From Roseiarcus sp963748545 (lineage in GTDB: Bacteria; Pseudomonadota; Alphaproteobacteria; Rhizobiales; Beijerinckiaceae): 64,000 nucleotides of DNA. Positions 1 through 7,741 of the stretch are shown one piece after another. The translations under genes were made by a program, and so were the position numbers. The notes beneath the pieces are model-generated. The model saw only the letters and a program-made list of their open reading frames with translations, was not told the DNA's origin and searched no databases. Numbering within the stretch: the first letter of the stretch is position 1; every line of letters begins with the position of its first letter. Location: positions 62,001 through 126,000 of the forward strand of contig CAVVJO010000053.1 in the NCBI GenBank assembly GCA_963748545.1, given 5' to 3'.

Positions 1-802
1 ACGCGCCCGGCAGGCCGCGAAACTCCCACTCGAAGGCGCATTCGCGGGCGAGGATGTTGCGCGCGGTTCCGCCATGGATCACGCCGACATGGAGGGTCGA
101 ATACGGCGGCGCGAAGCGCGGATCGAGCGGCCCCTTCTCGTAGTCCCGGGCGAGGCGGCCGATTTCGCTGACGATATCGGCCGCCGCCGCGACCGCGTTG
201 GCCCCGAGGGCCGGCAATGCGGAATGGGCTTCGTGACCCCTGACCACGGTGCGGATGGTGGCCACGCTTTTGTGCGCGTCCGCGACCTCCATCATCGTCG
301 GCTCGCCGACCACGACGGCGGCGGGACGCGGTTCGTCCTTGCCGAACCAAGCGATCACGTCGGTCGAGCCGAGGCAGTTCAGCTCCTCGTCATAGCTCAG
401 CGCGATGTGGATCGGGCGCTTCAGCCCCGCCGCCTGGAACGAGGGGACCATCGCCAGCACGCAGGCGATGAAGCCCTTCATGTCGCAGGCGCCGCGGCCG
501 TACAGGCGTCCGTCCGCCTCGCGCATGACGAACGGCGGGCTCGTCCAGGCCTGCCCTTCGACCGGCACGACGTCCGTATGACCGGAAAGCACGACGCCGC
601 CGTCGACCCGCGGCCCGACAGTCGCGAGCAGCGCCGATTTGTCCCCCGATCCGTTCGGCGCCCGGCGCGAGGCGACCCCATATCCGGCAAGCGTGTTCTC
701 GACGAACGCGATCAGGGGAAGATTCGACCGGTTGCTGACGCTTTCGAAGGCGATCAGCCGCGCCATCAGAGATTTGGCGCTTGGGAGAAGGTCTCGGCTC
801 AT
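1..802 (-). CDS. argE: acetylornithine deacetylase (M20 peptidase family), 3' end cut by window edge
   Basis: Zinc-dependent amidohydrolase predicted to remove the acetyl group from N-acetylornithine in arginine synthesis, in the cytoplasm. The start is the ATG at 802 (MSRDLLPSAKSLM). The M20 metal-site motifs are readable: SGHTDVVP (zinc-binding His and Asp), GRGACDMKGF (bridging Asp) and SYDEELNCLGS (catalytic and metal Glu), followed by GEPTMMEVADAHKS. The dimerisation-domain His lies in GHEAHSALPALGANA. About 267 residues are visible, against roughly 380-400 for the family, so the C-terminal third lies outside the window. ArgE is the best fit from the HTDVVP spacing; another M20 deacylase such as succinyl-diaminopimelate desuccinylase is less likely. 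Confidence 0.85.
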   Translation of the reverse strand, partial: MSRDLLPSAKSLMARLIAFESVSNRSNLPLIAFVENTLAGYGVASRRAPNGSGDKSALLATVGPRVDGGVVLSGHTDVVPVEGQAWTSPPFVMREADGRLYGRGACDMKGFIACVLAMVPSFQAAGLKRPIHIALSYDEELNCLGSTDVIAWFGKDEPRPAAVVVGEPTMMEVADAHKSVATIRTVVRGHEAHSALPALGANAVAAAADIVSEIGRLARDYEKGPLDPRFAPPYSTLHVGVIHGGTARNILARECAFEWEFRGLPGA

Positions 803-898
803 CGCGGGCTTCCCTGTCCGGTCGCGGCGTCAATGGATCAGAAAAAACACGCAGGCGCCAGTAGACGCGCCGACCCGCGCCGCTAATATGCCGTTCTC

Positions 899-1291
899 AT
901 GTACATGGCGGTCACACATCAGGTCAAAGTCACGGTCGAGCCGACCTTCGAACCGGAGCAATCCGATCCGGCGGAAGGGCGCTATTTCTGGCGATACGAC
1001 ATCGAGATCGCCAATCTCGGCGACAGGCCTGTGACGCTGATCGAACGCCACTGGCGCATCACCGACGCGGATGGGCGCCATCAGGAAGTGCGCGGCGCGG
1101 GCGTGATCGGAGAGCAGCCGAAGATCATGCCCGGCGAATCGTTTCGCTACGCCTCCGGCTGTCCGCTGACGACCTCGAGCGGCCTGATGGTCGGGGAGTA
1201 CCGGATGGTCGGCGAGGACGGTGAGCGTTTTGACGTCGCGATCCCCGCCTTCTCGCTCGATTCTCCCGACGTCCGGCGAACGCTCAATTAG
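899..1291 (+). CDS. apaG: ApaG domain protein
   Basis: A 130-residue protein matching ApaG along its whole length: a single fibronectin-like beta sandwich with no enzyme motif. The family signature GAGVIGEQP (the GxGVVGxQP turn), then PGESFRYASGCPL and GLMVGEYRM, are all present. ApaG has been linked to divalent-metal (Co/Mg) resistance, but its molecular role is unsettled. It is transcribed away from argE, about 100 bp downstream of that gene's start. The ATG at 899 and the one at 905 (third codon) are both possible starts; neither has a strong Shine-Dalgarno. Confidence 0.9.
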   Translation: MYMAVTHQVKVTVEPTFEPEQSDPAEGRYFWRYDIEIANLGDRPVTLIERHWRITDADGRHQEVRGAGVIGEQPKIMPGESFRYASGCPLTTSSGLMVGEYRMVGEDGERFDVAIPAFSLDSPDVRRTLN

Positions 1292-1390
1292 CGGCGGGCG
1301 CGACCGGCGCGGCGAGGAAGCGGGATGCGAAAAAGCGATGGCGATTTTTCGCGATAATCCCGCACTTTCAGAGGCGCTCGAGCTCCGGTC

Positions 1391-2074
1391 GTGGCGCGCC
1401 GAGCCGGCGTGATCAGCGCCCTCGCGCGCGGCCTGCTCTGGGCCGTCGCCGGCCTCGCCGCCGCGTTTTTCGCCCTTGTCGCGCTCTACGCTGTCGTCGA
1501 TCCGGTTTCGACGCTGATGCTCGCTCGCATGGCCGAGGGCAGGCCCACGGAGCGAGTCTTCGTTCGGCTCGACGCCGTCGCGCCCGCAGCGATCGCGGCG
1601 GTGATCGCCTCCGAGGACGCCACGTTCTGCGTGAACGGCGGGGTGGATTGGGGCGCGCTCCACGAGGTGCTTGCCAGCGCTGGCGAAGCCGGCCCCTCGC
1701 GCGGCGCGTCGACGCTGACCATGCAGACGGTGAAGAACCTGTTCTTGTGGCCGGGCCGCTCGGCGGTGCGCAAGGGGCTCGAGATCCCTATGGCGCTCGT
1801 GCTCGGAAAGCTGTGGCCGAAGCGTCGGGTGATCGAAGTCTATCTCAACATCGCCGAGTGGGGCGAAGGAACCTTCGGGATCGAGGCGGCTGCGCGGCGC
1901 TATTTCCACAAGAGCGCCAACGCGCTCGATCTGCGCGAGGGCGCGCTTCTCGCGACCGCGTTGCCGAACCCGATCAAGCGCGATCCCGCCCATCCGACGC
2001 CGTTCCAGCGACGCCGAGCCGGCGAGATCATGGCGCGGGCGGCGCTCGATGGGCAGGCGATGAAGTGCCTCTGA
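1391..2074 (+). CDS. mtgA: monofunctional biosynthetic peptidoglycan transglycosylase
   Basis: Glycosyltransferase family 51 enzyme that polymerises lipid II into glycan strands at the cytoplasmic membrane. It has one N-terminal transmembrane segment (about residues 12-35), then the GT51 domain: ASEDATFC with the catalytic Glu, GASTLTMQTVKNLFLW, KRRVIEVYLNIAEWGEGTFG and the ALLATALPNP block. At 227 residues it is the normal MtgA length, with no transpeptidase domain. The start is the GTG at 1391. One local oddity is CVNGGVDW where the family usually has a His-rich turn before GVDW. It lies 100 bp after apaG in the same direction. Confidence 0.92.
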   Translation: MARRAGVISALARGLLWAVAGLAAAFFALVALYAVVDPVSTLMLARMAEGRPTERVFVRLDAVAPAAIAAVIASEDATFCVNGGVDWGALHEVLASAGEAGPSRGASTLTMQTVKNLFLWPGRSAVRKGLEIPMALVLGKLWPKRRVIEVYLNIAEWGEGTFGIEAAARRYFHKSANALDLREGALLATALPNPIKRDPAHPTPFQRRRAGEIMARAALDGQAMKCL

Positions 2075-2152
2075 ACCACGCTGCAGGCCGTTGCGTGGCT
2101 CTGGCGGAATCACGCTTTCGCTCCTACATTCGCGCAAACCAGAGTTCTTGTT

Positions 2153-2557
2153 ATGCAAAGTTTTCTCATTCGCGCGGCCGTGGTCGCCATCGGGCTGTGG
2201 CTGGCCTCGATGATCGTCCCCGGCGTCGAGTTTCGTTCGACCGGGTCGCTGATCGCCGCCGCCCTGCTGCTTGGCGTCATCAACGCGATCGTGCGGCCGA
2301 TCCTGATCATTCTCACCCTGCCGATCACGCTTTTGACGCTGGGTCTGTTCCTGCTGGTGATCAACGGTCTGATGATCGAGCTCGTATCCTGGTTCCTCCA
2401 GGGCTTTATCGTGACCGGCTTCTGGCCGGCCTTCTTCGCCGCGATCGTGGTCAGCCTGACGAGCTGGGTCATGTCCGGTTGGATCGGCGGCCCCCAGAAC
2501 AAGGGGCGTATCGACGTCATCACCATGCGGCAGACCCAGCCCGGGCGCTGGGAGTGA
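2153..2557 (+). CDS. phage holin family membrane protein (holin_4_2 type)
   Basis: A 134-residue integral membrane protein with about four hydrophobic helices and a short polar C-terminus. The segments VINAIVRPILIILTLPI and TLGLFLLVINGLM match the bacterial Phage_holin_4_2 family (PF04020), which is widespread in chromosomes and usually not part of a prophage. No lysis genes lie nearby, so a lysis role is unlikely; the function is unknown. The stop overlaps the proposed GTG start of the next gene by four bases. Confidence 0.8.
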   Translation: MQSFLIRAAVVAIGLWLASMIVPGVEFRSTGSLIAAALLLGVINAIVRPILIILTLPITLLTLGLFLLVINGLMIELVSWFLQGFIVTGFWPAFFAAIVVSLTSWVMSGWIGGPQNKGRIDVITMRQTQPGRWE

Positions 2558-3414
2558 GCGGGGCCGCCGACCTCAAGAGCGTTTCCGACCTCCCGGGACA
2601 ATCGAAACGGCGCGATGCCGCGGAGGTTGTCGCTCACCGGACAGGCCTTGCCGGCGTCGAAGCGATGACGCTCGCGACCGCTCGGTCGTTTGCCCGGCAT
2701 TCCCATGACGAGTACGGCGTCGGCGTCATGACCTTCGGGGGCCATCGCTCGTGGAGCGGCCTGGGCCAGGTCGAGGCCTTCCCCGGCGACGTGATCGCGG
2801 TCAATCCCGGCGAAATCCACGACGGCGCGCCCATTCGCGGCGAGCCTCGCGGCTGGCGGATGATTTACGTGCGGCCCGAGGTTCTCGTCAGCATGGTTGC
2901 CGAAGACCAGCCAGCCGCCCTGGAATTCGCGCGGCCAGCGTTTCGCGACCAAAAGGCGGCGGCCCTTTTTGCGCGCCTCTTCTCCGTCCTCGCCGCGGGG
3001 TCATTCGACCCGCTTGCGATCGAGGAGCGACTGGCGGCCCTGATTGATCGGTTCGTCGCACAGCGCGGCATGCGGCCGCGCCGGCCACGGGATCTGCCGC
3101 CTCCCGTGGCGAAAGCGCGGCAGCGAATTGACGATGACCCGGCTGTCGCCATTTCGCTCGCCGAGCTCGCCGCAATCGCGGGCGTAAGCCGGTTTCAGTT
3201 GCTGCGCGGCTTTTCGCGGCATCTCGGCGTGACGCCGCACGCCTACCTGGTGCAGCGACGGGTTCGCCTCGCTCGCGAGAGTTTGCGCGCCGGAAGAACG
3301 CCGGTCGAAGCGGCGGCCGAAGCCGGATTCTCGGATCAGAGCCATATGACGCGCGCCTTCGCCTGCCGCTCAGGGATCACGCCGGCGCGGTTTCGAGCGG
3401 CCGCCGTCGCCTGA
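2554..3414 (+). CDS. AraC family transcriptional regulator
   Basis: Regulator of about 286 residues. The N-terminal half is a cupin-like ligand domain (ARSFARHSHDEYGVGVMTF; GDVIAVNPGEIHDG). The C-terminal third carries the two AraC helix-turn-helix units (ISLAELAAIAGVSRFQLLR; PVEAAAEAGFSDQSHMTRAF). The GTG at 2554 overlaps the upstream stop as GTGA and includes the conserved pre-cupin segment; starting at the ATG at 2665 would cut into the cupin strands. This N-domain class often senses a small solute beside an exporter or metabolic gene, but the neighbours give no clear target. Confidence 0.82.
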   Translation: MSGAADLKSVSDLPGQSKRRDAAEVVAHRTGLAGVEAMTLATARSFARHSHDEYGVGVMTFGGHRSWSGLGQVEAFPGDVIAVNPGEIHDGAPIRGEPRGWRMIYVRPEVLVSMVAEDQPAALEFARPAFRDQKAAALFARLFSVLAAGSFDPLAIEERLAALIDRFVAQRGMRPRRPRDLPPPVAKARQRIDDDPAVAISLAELAAIAGVSRFQLLRGFSRHLGVTPHAYLVQRRVRLARESLRAGRTPVEAAAEAGFSDQSHMTRAFACRSGITPARFRAAAVA

Positions 3415-3484
3415 CCCGCGGCGCAATCTCGTTCAAGACGCAAACGCCGAACCGCGCAATCCTCGCGGCGACGAGGAGCAAGCC

Positions 3485-4296
3485 ATGACGACCGACTACG
3501 TTCACGGCTACCGGGAGACCGAGGCGCAGCGCCTGCGCGATCAGGCGCAATCGCTGACCGACCTTCTGCATGGCGACACCCGCTATCCGCCGGGCGCCGC
3601 CGTCCTCGAGGCCGGCTGCGGCGTCGGCGCGCAGACCGTGACGCTCCTTCGCAACAGCCCCGAAGCCCGCTTCACCGCCATCGACCTGTCGCCGGGTTCG
3701 CTCGAAGAGGCGCGGCGCGCGGCGCAGGGCGTTGGGAGCGGCGCTGTCGAGTTCCTGGTCGCCGACCTTTTCGCGCTCCCCTTTCCCGAGTTCGACGTTC
3801 GACCATGCCTTCGTCTGTTTCGTGCTCGAGCACCTCGCCGACCCCGTCAAGGCGCTTTGCGAGGTTCGCCGGGTCCTCCGGCCCGGCGGATCCCTGACCG
3901 TAATCGAAGGAGACCACGGGTCGGCGTACTTTCATCCCGACAGCGCATTCGCCCGGCAGGCGATCGCCTGCCAGGTCGCGCTGCAGGCGAGGACCGGAGG
4001 CGACGCGATGATCGGCCGCCGGCTCTATCCGCTGCTCGTCGAGGCGGGCTTTGGCCGCCCGCGCGTCTCGCCGCGGCAGGTCTATGTCGACGGAAGCCGC
4101 CCGGACCTGATCGATGGATTTACCCTCAAGACCTTCACCGCGATGATCGAGGGCGTGCGAGAGCGGGCGCTGGCCGCGAATTCTTTCCACGGCGGACGCT
4201 TTCGACCGGGGCGTGGCGGATCTCATGCGCACGGCGAGTCCGGACGGCGTGTTTTGCTACACGTTCTTCAAGGCTGTCGCGCTGAAGGCGTCGTGA
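3485..4296 (+). CDS. class I SAM-dependent methyltransferase, two frameshifts
   Basis: Reconstructed methyltransferase of about 270 residues. The first frame gives MTTDYVHGYRETEAQRL and the SAM-binding motif VLEAGCGVGAQT. After an apparent extra T in the TT at 3791-3792 the protein continues in the next frame as FDHAFVCFVLEHLADP and LRPGGSLTVIEGDHG. A second extra T in the run 4184-4186 is needed to reach the natural end (ADLMRTASPDG, then FCYTFFKAVALKAS) at the TGA at 4294-4296. UbiE/COQ5-like fold; substrate unknown. An AAGCC precedes the ATG at 3485. Both shifts lie in short T runs, so sequencing error is as likely as real inactivation. Confidence 0.7.
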
Positions 4297-4412
4297 TCCG
4301 CGTCGCGCAATAGCGCGCCTTCCGGCGCGGACCCTTCATCGTCCCTCCCGCACGGGGAGAAGGGCGCGAGGTAGCTGGCCGCACTCCGCACGTCTTCGAG
4401 GATGTCGTCCCC

Positions 4413-5204
4413 TCAGAACGCGCTCTTCACCACGCCCCCGTCGACCCTCAGCGCCGCGCCAGTGGTGCCGGAAGCCAGCGGACTTGCGACATAGGTCACC
4501 AGCGCCGCCACTTCCTCGGGCGTCTCGAAGCGGCGGAGCAGCGAGGTCGGGCGCATCTTCTCGAAGAACTCGGTCTCGACTTCCGCCGCCGTCTTTCCCG
4601 AATGCTTCGACAGAACGTCGACGAAATCGGCCACGCCGCGCGACCGGGTCGGACCCGGCAGCACGCTGTTGACGGTGATCCCGGTTCCCACAAGGGATTC
4701 GGCGATGCCGCGGGCGACCGCGATCTGCGCCGTCTTGGTGACGCCGTAGTGGATCATCTCCGCCGGAATCTGAAGTCCGCTCTCGCTCGAGATGAAGATG
4801 ATCCGGCCCCAGTTCGCCTGCTTCATGCCGGGCAGATAAAGGCGGGCGAGCCGCACGCCGCTGAGCACGTTGACCTCGAAAAAGCGCATCCAGTCGGCGT
4901 CGGGAATCTCCTCGAACGGCTTCGGCTCGAAGATGCCGAGATTGTTGACGAGGACGTCGATCTCCGGATGCCGCTCAATCAGCGCCTCGGCCGCGTCCGC
5001 GCGGCCGAGATCGCCCGCGAAACCGACGACGTCGACGCCGGTCTCGGCCTTGATCGCTGCGGCGGCATTGTCGACGCCCTCTTGCGTTCGGCCGTTGAGA
5101 ATGACCTTTGCGCCTTCGCGCGCCAGACTCTGCGCGATGGCGAAGCCGATGCCCGCGGTCGAGCCGGTGACGAGCGCGCGCTTGCCCTTGAGCTGAAGAT
5201 CCAT
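4413..5204 (-). CDS. short-chain dehydrogenase/reductase (SDR) family oxidoreductase
   Basis: Classical SDR of 263 residues. TGSTAGIGFAIA is the dinucleotide-binding glycine motif, VNNLGIF the NNAG-like motif, and SSESGLQIPAEMIHYGVTK carries the catalytic Ser, Tyr and Lys; the C-terminus ends LRVDGGVVKSAF. The Asn-Gly-Arg after the second strand (VILNGRTQ) favours NADP. The start at 5204 (MDLQLKGKRALVTG) is preferred over the longer frame from 5264 because the family begins here. The substrate cannot be told from the sequence. Confidence 0.88.
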   Translation of the reverse strand: MDLQLKGKRALVTGSTAGIGFAIAQSLAREGAKVILNGRTQEGVDNAAAAIKAETGVDVVGFAGDLGRADAAEALIERHPEIDVLVNNLGIFEPKPFEEIPDADWMRFFEVNVLSGVRLARLYLPGMKQANWGRIIFISSESGLQIPAEMIHYGVTKTAQIAVARGIAESLVGTGITVNSVLPGPTRSRGVADFVDVLSKHSGKTAAEVETEFFEKMRPTSLLRRFETPEEVAALVTYVASPLASGTTGAALRVDGGVVKSAF

Positions 5205-5335
5205 GGAGAGCCCTCTGGAAATCCGCCGCGCCGTTACGGCGGCGACGATCGAAGCCTCACTCAAACGCTCCGAACGATCCGGCGCAAGAGCCGCCAGGAG
5301 GGGGGCGGCTCCCGCCAGCCGTCCTGGACCCGTCT

Positions 5336-6097
5336 CTACCGCGCAACCGCCGCTCGGCGACGCCCGGCCTTGTAGCCCGCTGCGCCGAGGGCCGCGAATC
5401 CCGCCAGCATCATCGCCCAGGTCGAGGATTCGGGCACGGTGAGGTCAAGCGCCAACTCGGCGCCGCTGACGTTGCCGGAGCCGTTGAACAGATTGGCGAA
5501 CGTCAAGCCTCCCGGCCCGGGAAGGAGCACGTAGGGCGCAGCGCCGGTAAAGGTTCCTCCGACATAGAACGCGCTTCCCGCGGCGGCGTTGAGGTCGGCG
5601 AGGCCGGCCGCGTTGAACGTCACGCGGATGTCGCTTTGAACCGGGTCGTCGAAGCCGAGCGATCCGCCGTTCCAAACGGTGACCTTCCCGATCAGATCGT
5701 CGGTCGCAAGTCCCGAGAGGAAGCCGCTTTCGTCCGCCGCGGGATCGACCGTCGAGGCGTAGAGCGAAAAGATCCCGTTCGGCCCGCTCTGGAAGACGTT
5801 CTGTCCGCCCGAGATCGTCACCGACGCGCCGACGATCTTGCCGGGAGCGATTCCGGTCAGATCGAAGGCAAAGAAATTGGCGAAATCATAGGAAAACCCA
5901 GGGTACCCCTGTGACGGATCCGGAATGCCGTTCTGGGTCCCGACGATGTAGTTGGCGATCGGGCCGACGTCGCCGGCCGACTGGCCGTTTTTGTCGTACC
6001 GACCCTGGTTGTCATTCGTGATTTCCGTCGGCGCGCCAAAAGCATGGCCCGTAACAAAAAGTCCAAATGAAGCTATTATGACAGTCTTCGCATCCAT
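5336..6097 (-). CDS. PEP-CTERM sorting domain-containing secreted protein
   Basis: Exported protein of 253 residues. A signal peptide (VIIASFGLFVTGHAFGA) is followed by a mature beta-rich region without Cys and, at the C-terminus, VPESSTWAMMLAGFAALG followed by KAGRRR. This is a PEP-CTERM signal: a PEP-like motif, a hydrophobic helix and a basic end, recognised by an exosortase (EpsH/XrtA type) in polysaccharide-producing bacteria. The motif is PES rather than PEP, a known variant. No exosortase or polysaccharide cluster is visible here. The start has GAGGCGAGAG just upstream. Confidence 0.8.
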   Translation of the reverse strand: MDAKTVIIASFGLFVTGHAFGAPTEITNDNQGRYDKNGQSAGDVGPIANYIVGTQNGIPDPSQGYPGFSYDFANFFAFDLTGIAPGKIVGASVTISGGQNVFQSGPNGIFSLYASTVDPAADESGFLSGLATDDLIGKVTVWNGGSLGFDDPVQSDIRVTFNAAGLADLNAAAGSAFYVGGTFTGAAPYVLLPGPGGLTFANLFNGSGNVSGAELALDLTVPESSTWAMMLAGFAALGAAGYKAGRRRAAVAR

Positions 6098-6265
6098 GAT
6101 CTCTCGCCTCTATTAGGGTTCACGCCTCTCGCCTGGCCGGGATACGCGCCAGGAGAGAGCATCCCTTTTGAGCACCATGGATCTTCATAATCAACGCGCC
6201 CCGTGAATACTTGTGGAGCGTGACAGAGGGCGCGAACTGCTCCGAACGGGAGCGAGCAGCGGCCC

Positions 6266-7078
6266 TCAGACCAGCCACGCCACCGCGATCTCGCCGTCTG
6301 CGACGTAGTGGTTGACCTTGCCGAGGGTCATGCGATCGCCTTCGCGGCGCCAGAGCATCTCGCCGATGACGCCGGCCGCCTTCAGTTCGCCGAGCACGAA
6401 ATCGCGCTCGGCGTTGGTGTCGGAGTCGGTCGCGTGGGTGAACTGGAAGGTGAAAGCGGTGAACGAGAGCCCGGTGTCGCGCGTCCCGGCCCCCACCCAG
6501 AGGACGCGCTCGTCGAGCGGCGGACGGTCGGCGTTGAGCCAGAAGGCGGGCGTGTCGGCTTCGGCGGCGCGATCGGGGTTGAGCGCCCAGAAGCGGATGT
6601 GGTGGCGCTTGCGGGGGCTCCCGTCGATCGCCTTCTGAAAGCCGATGTCCTGTTTGCGGCCGAAGAGATAAAGCGTGCTGAACGGCGCCGACGGATAGGG
6701 CCGATTGAAAATGAACGACACGGCCATCCCCCACGAGCTCTTCAGGCCGAGCGGGTCGGCCGCCACCCAGCCGGCGCGGGCGAAGGCGGCGTTCAGCTCA
6801 GCGAACGTGCCGACCAGAGCGAGATTGACCGGATCGCCCGGAAACCCGTCGCCCGTCAGGGTGAAGCTCGGCACGCTGCCGCGCTTGAGCAGCTTGAGGC
6901 TCATCCGCACGATGCGGGGCAGGATCAGGTAAGACGCGATTGCGTAGACGAGCGCCAGGGCCAGGATCGTCGGCAGCCTATGGTCCGTGACGCGGAAGAC
7001 AAAGGCGATCAGCCAGATGGCGAAAACGCCGAGCAACGCGACGGCGAGCCTTCGCAGCGCCAGAGCAACGAACCTCAC
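6266..7078 (-). CDS. LssY C-terminal domain membrane protein
   Basis: A 270-residue protein with two N-terminal transmembrane helices (about residues 8-27 and 34-56) and a soluble domain matching LssY_C (FARAGWVAADPLGLKSSWGM; FGRKQDIGFQKAIDGSPR; HHIRFWALN; RDTGLSFTAFTFQFTHATDSD). LssY_C domains are found with PAP2 phosphatases and DedA proteins, and their role is not known. The GTG start at 7078 has GAGGGAAG upstream. The 168 bp between it and the PEP-CTERM gene hold no other feature I can support. Confidence 0.75.
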   Translation of the reverse strand: MRFVALALRRLAVALLGVFAIWLIAFVFRVTDHRLPTILALALVYAIASYLILPRIVRMSLKLLKRGSVPSFTLTGDGFPGDPVNLALVGTFAELNAAFARAGWVAADPLGLKSSWGMAVSFIFNRPYPSAPFSTLYLFGRKQDIGFQKAIDGSPRKRHHIRFWALNPDRAAEADTPAFWLNADRPPLDERVLWVGAGTRDTGLSFTAFTFQFTHATDSDTNAERDFVLGELKAAGVIGEMLWRREGDRMTLGKVNHYVADGEIAVAWLV

Positions 7079-7170
7079 GTCTTCCCTCTCTCGGCCTGCG
7101 CGCGCCCCATCGGCAGGGGCGGACCCGTCGGCCCTTGACGAATCCCGAAGTATCGCGCGAACGATCCCTT

Positions 7171-7684
7171 ATGTCTCCTCCGGTTCACATTCGACCCGCG
7201 ACCCCCGCCGACCGGCCGAATCTTCGGCGCGCGGTCGTCGAACTCCAGGACCATGAGCATCGCCTCCATGATTTCCCGTTTGCCCGGGGAGCAGGTCGCC
7301 GACGCCTATCTCGCCCGGATCGAGGCTCGCGCGGAGCAGAGCGGCGCTGTTCTGGTGGCCGAGTTGGAAGGGGCGTTCGTCGGCTTCGTGGCGGGCTGGA
7401 TCGAGGAGTCGGATGCGATCATCGAAACGCCCGACTCCGACCGCTTCGCCTTTGTCTCCGATCTTTTCGTAGCGCCCGCGTTTCGCGGTCGGCGTGTCGC
7501 CGGCCAACTCCTGTCCGCCATCGAGCGACGCCTCGCGCGGCCGGGGATCACGCGCCTCCGCCTTTGCGTCCTGGCTGCGAACGACCCGGCGATCCTGGCT
7601 TATCGGCATGCAGGCTTCTCGCCTTACGAAGTCGTCTACGAACGGCCCATCGCGCAGCGCGACCTGCGCCACGTCTCACCCTGA
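7171..7684 (+). CDS. GNAT family N-acetyltransferase, frameshifted near the N-terminus
   Basis: Acetyl-CoA-dependent N-acetyltransferase of about 170 residues. The ATG at 7171 opens MSPPVHIRPATPADRP and ELQDHEHRLHD; an apparent extra T in the TTT at 7272-7274 then throws the frame. With it removed the protein continues S-RLPGEQVADAYLARIEARA, GAVLVAELEGAFVGFVAGW, the acetyl-CoA site VSDLFVAPAFRGRRVAGQLL, and ANDPAILAYRHAGFSPYE. As read, the longest intact frame starts at 7253 and lacks the first strand. The acceptor substrate is unknown. Confidence 0.75.
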
Positions 7685-7741
7685 CGAGGCGAAGGCGATT
7701 TCAACAATCGCGGCGTTCGATCCTTCGTGAGGATTCCGGCC

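Noticed and set aside
830..2158. 442-codon minus-strand frame
   Set aside because: Antisense to apaG and mtgA, both clearly recognised.
2153..2557. Prophage based on a holin-family gene
   Set aside because: This holin family is common as a lone chromosomal gene and no other phage gene is nearby.
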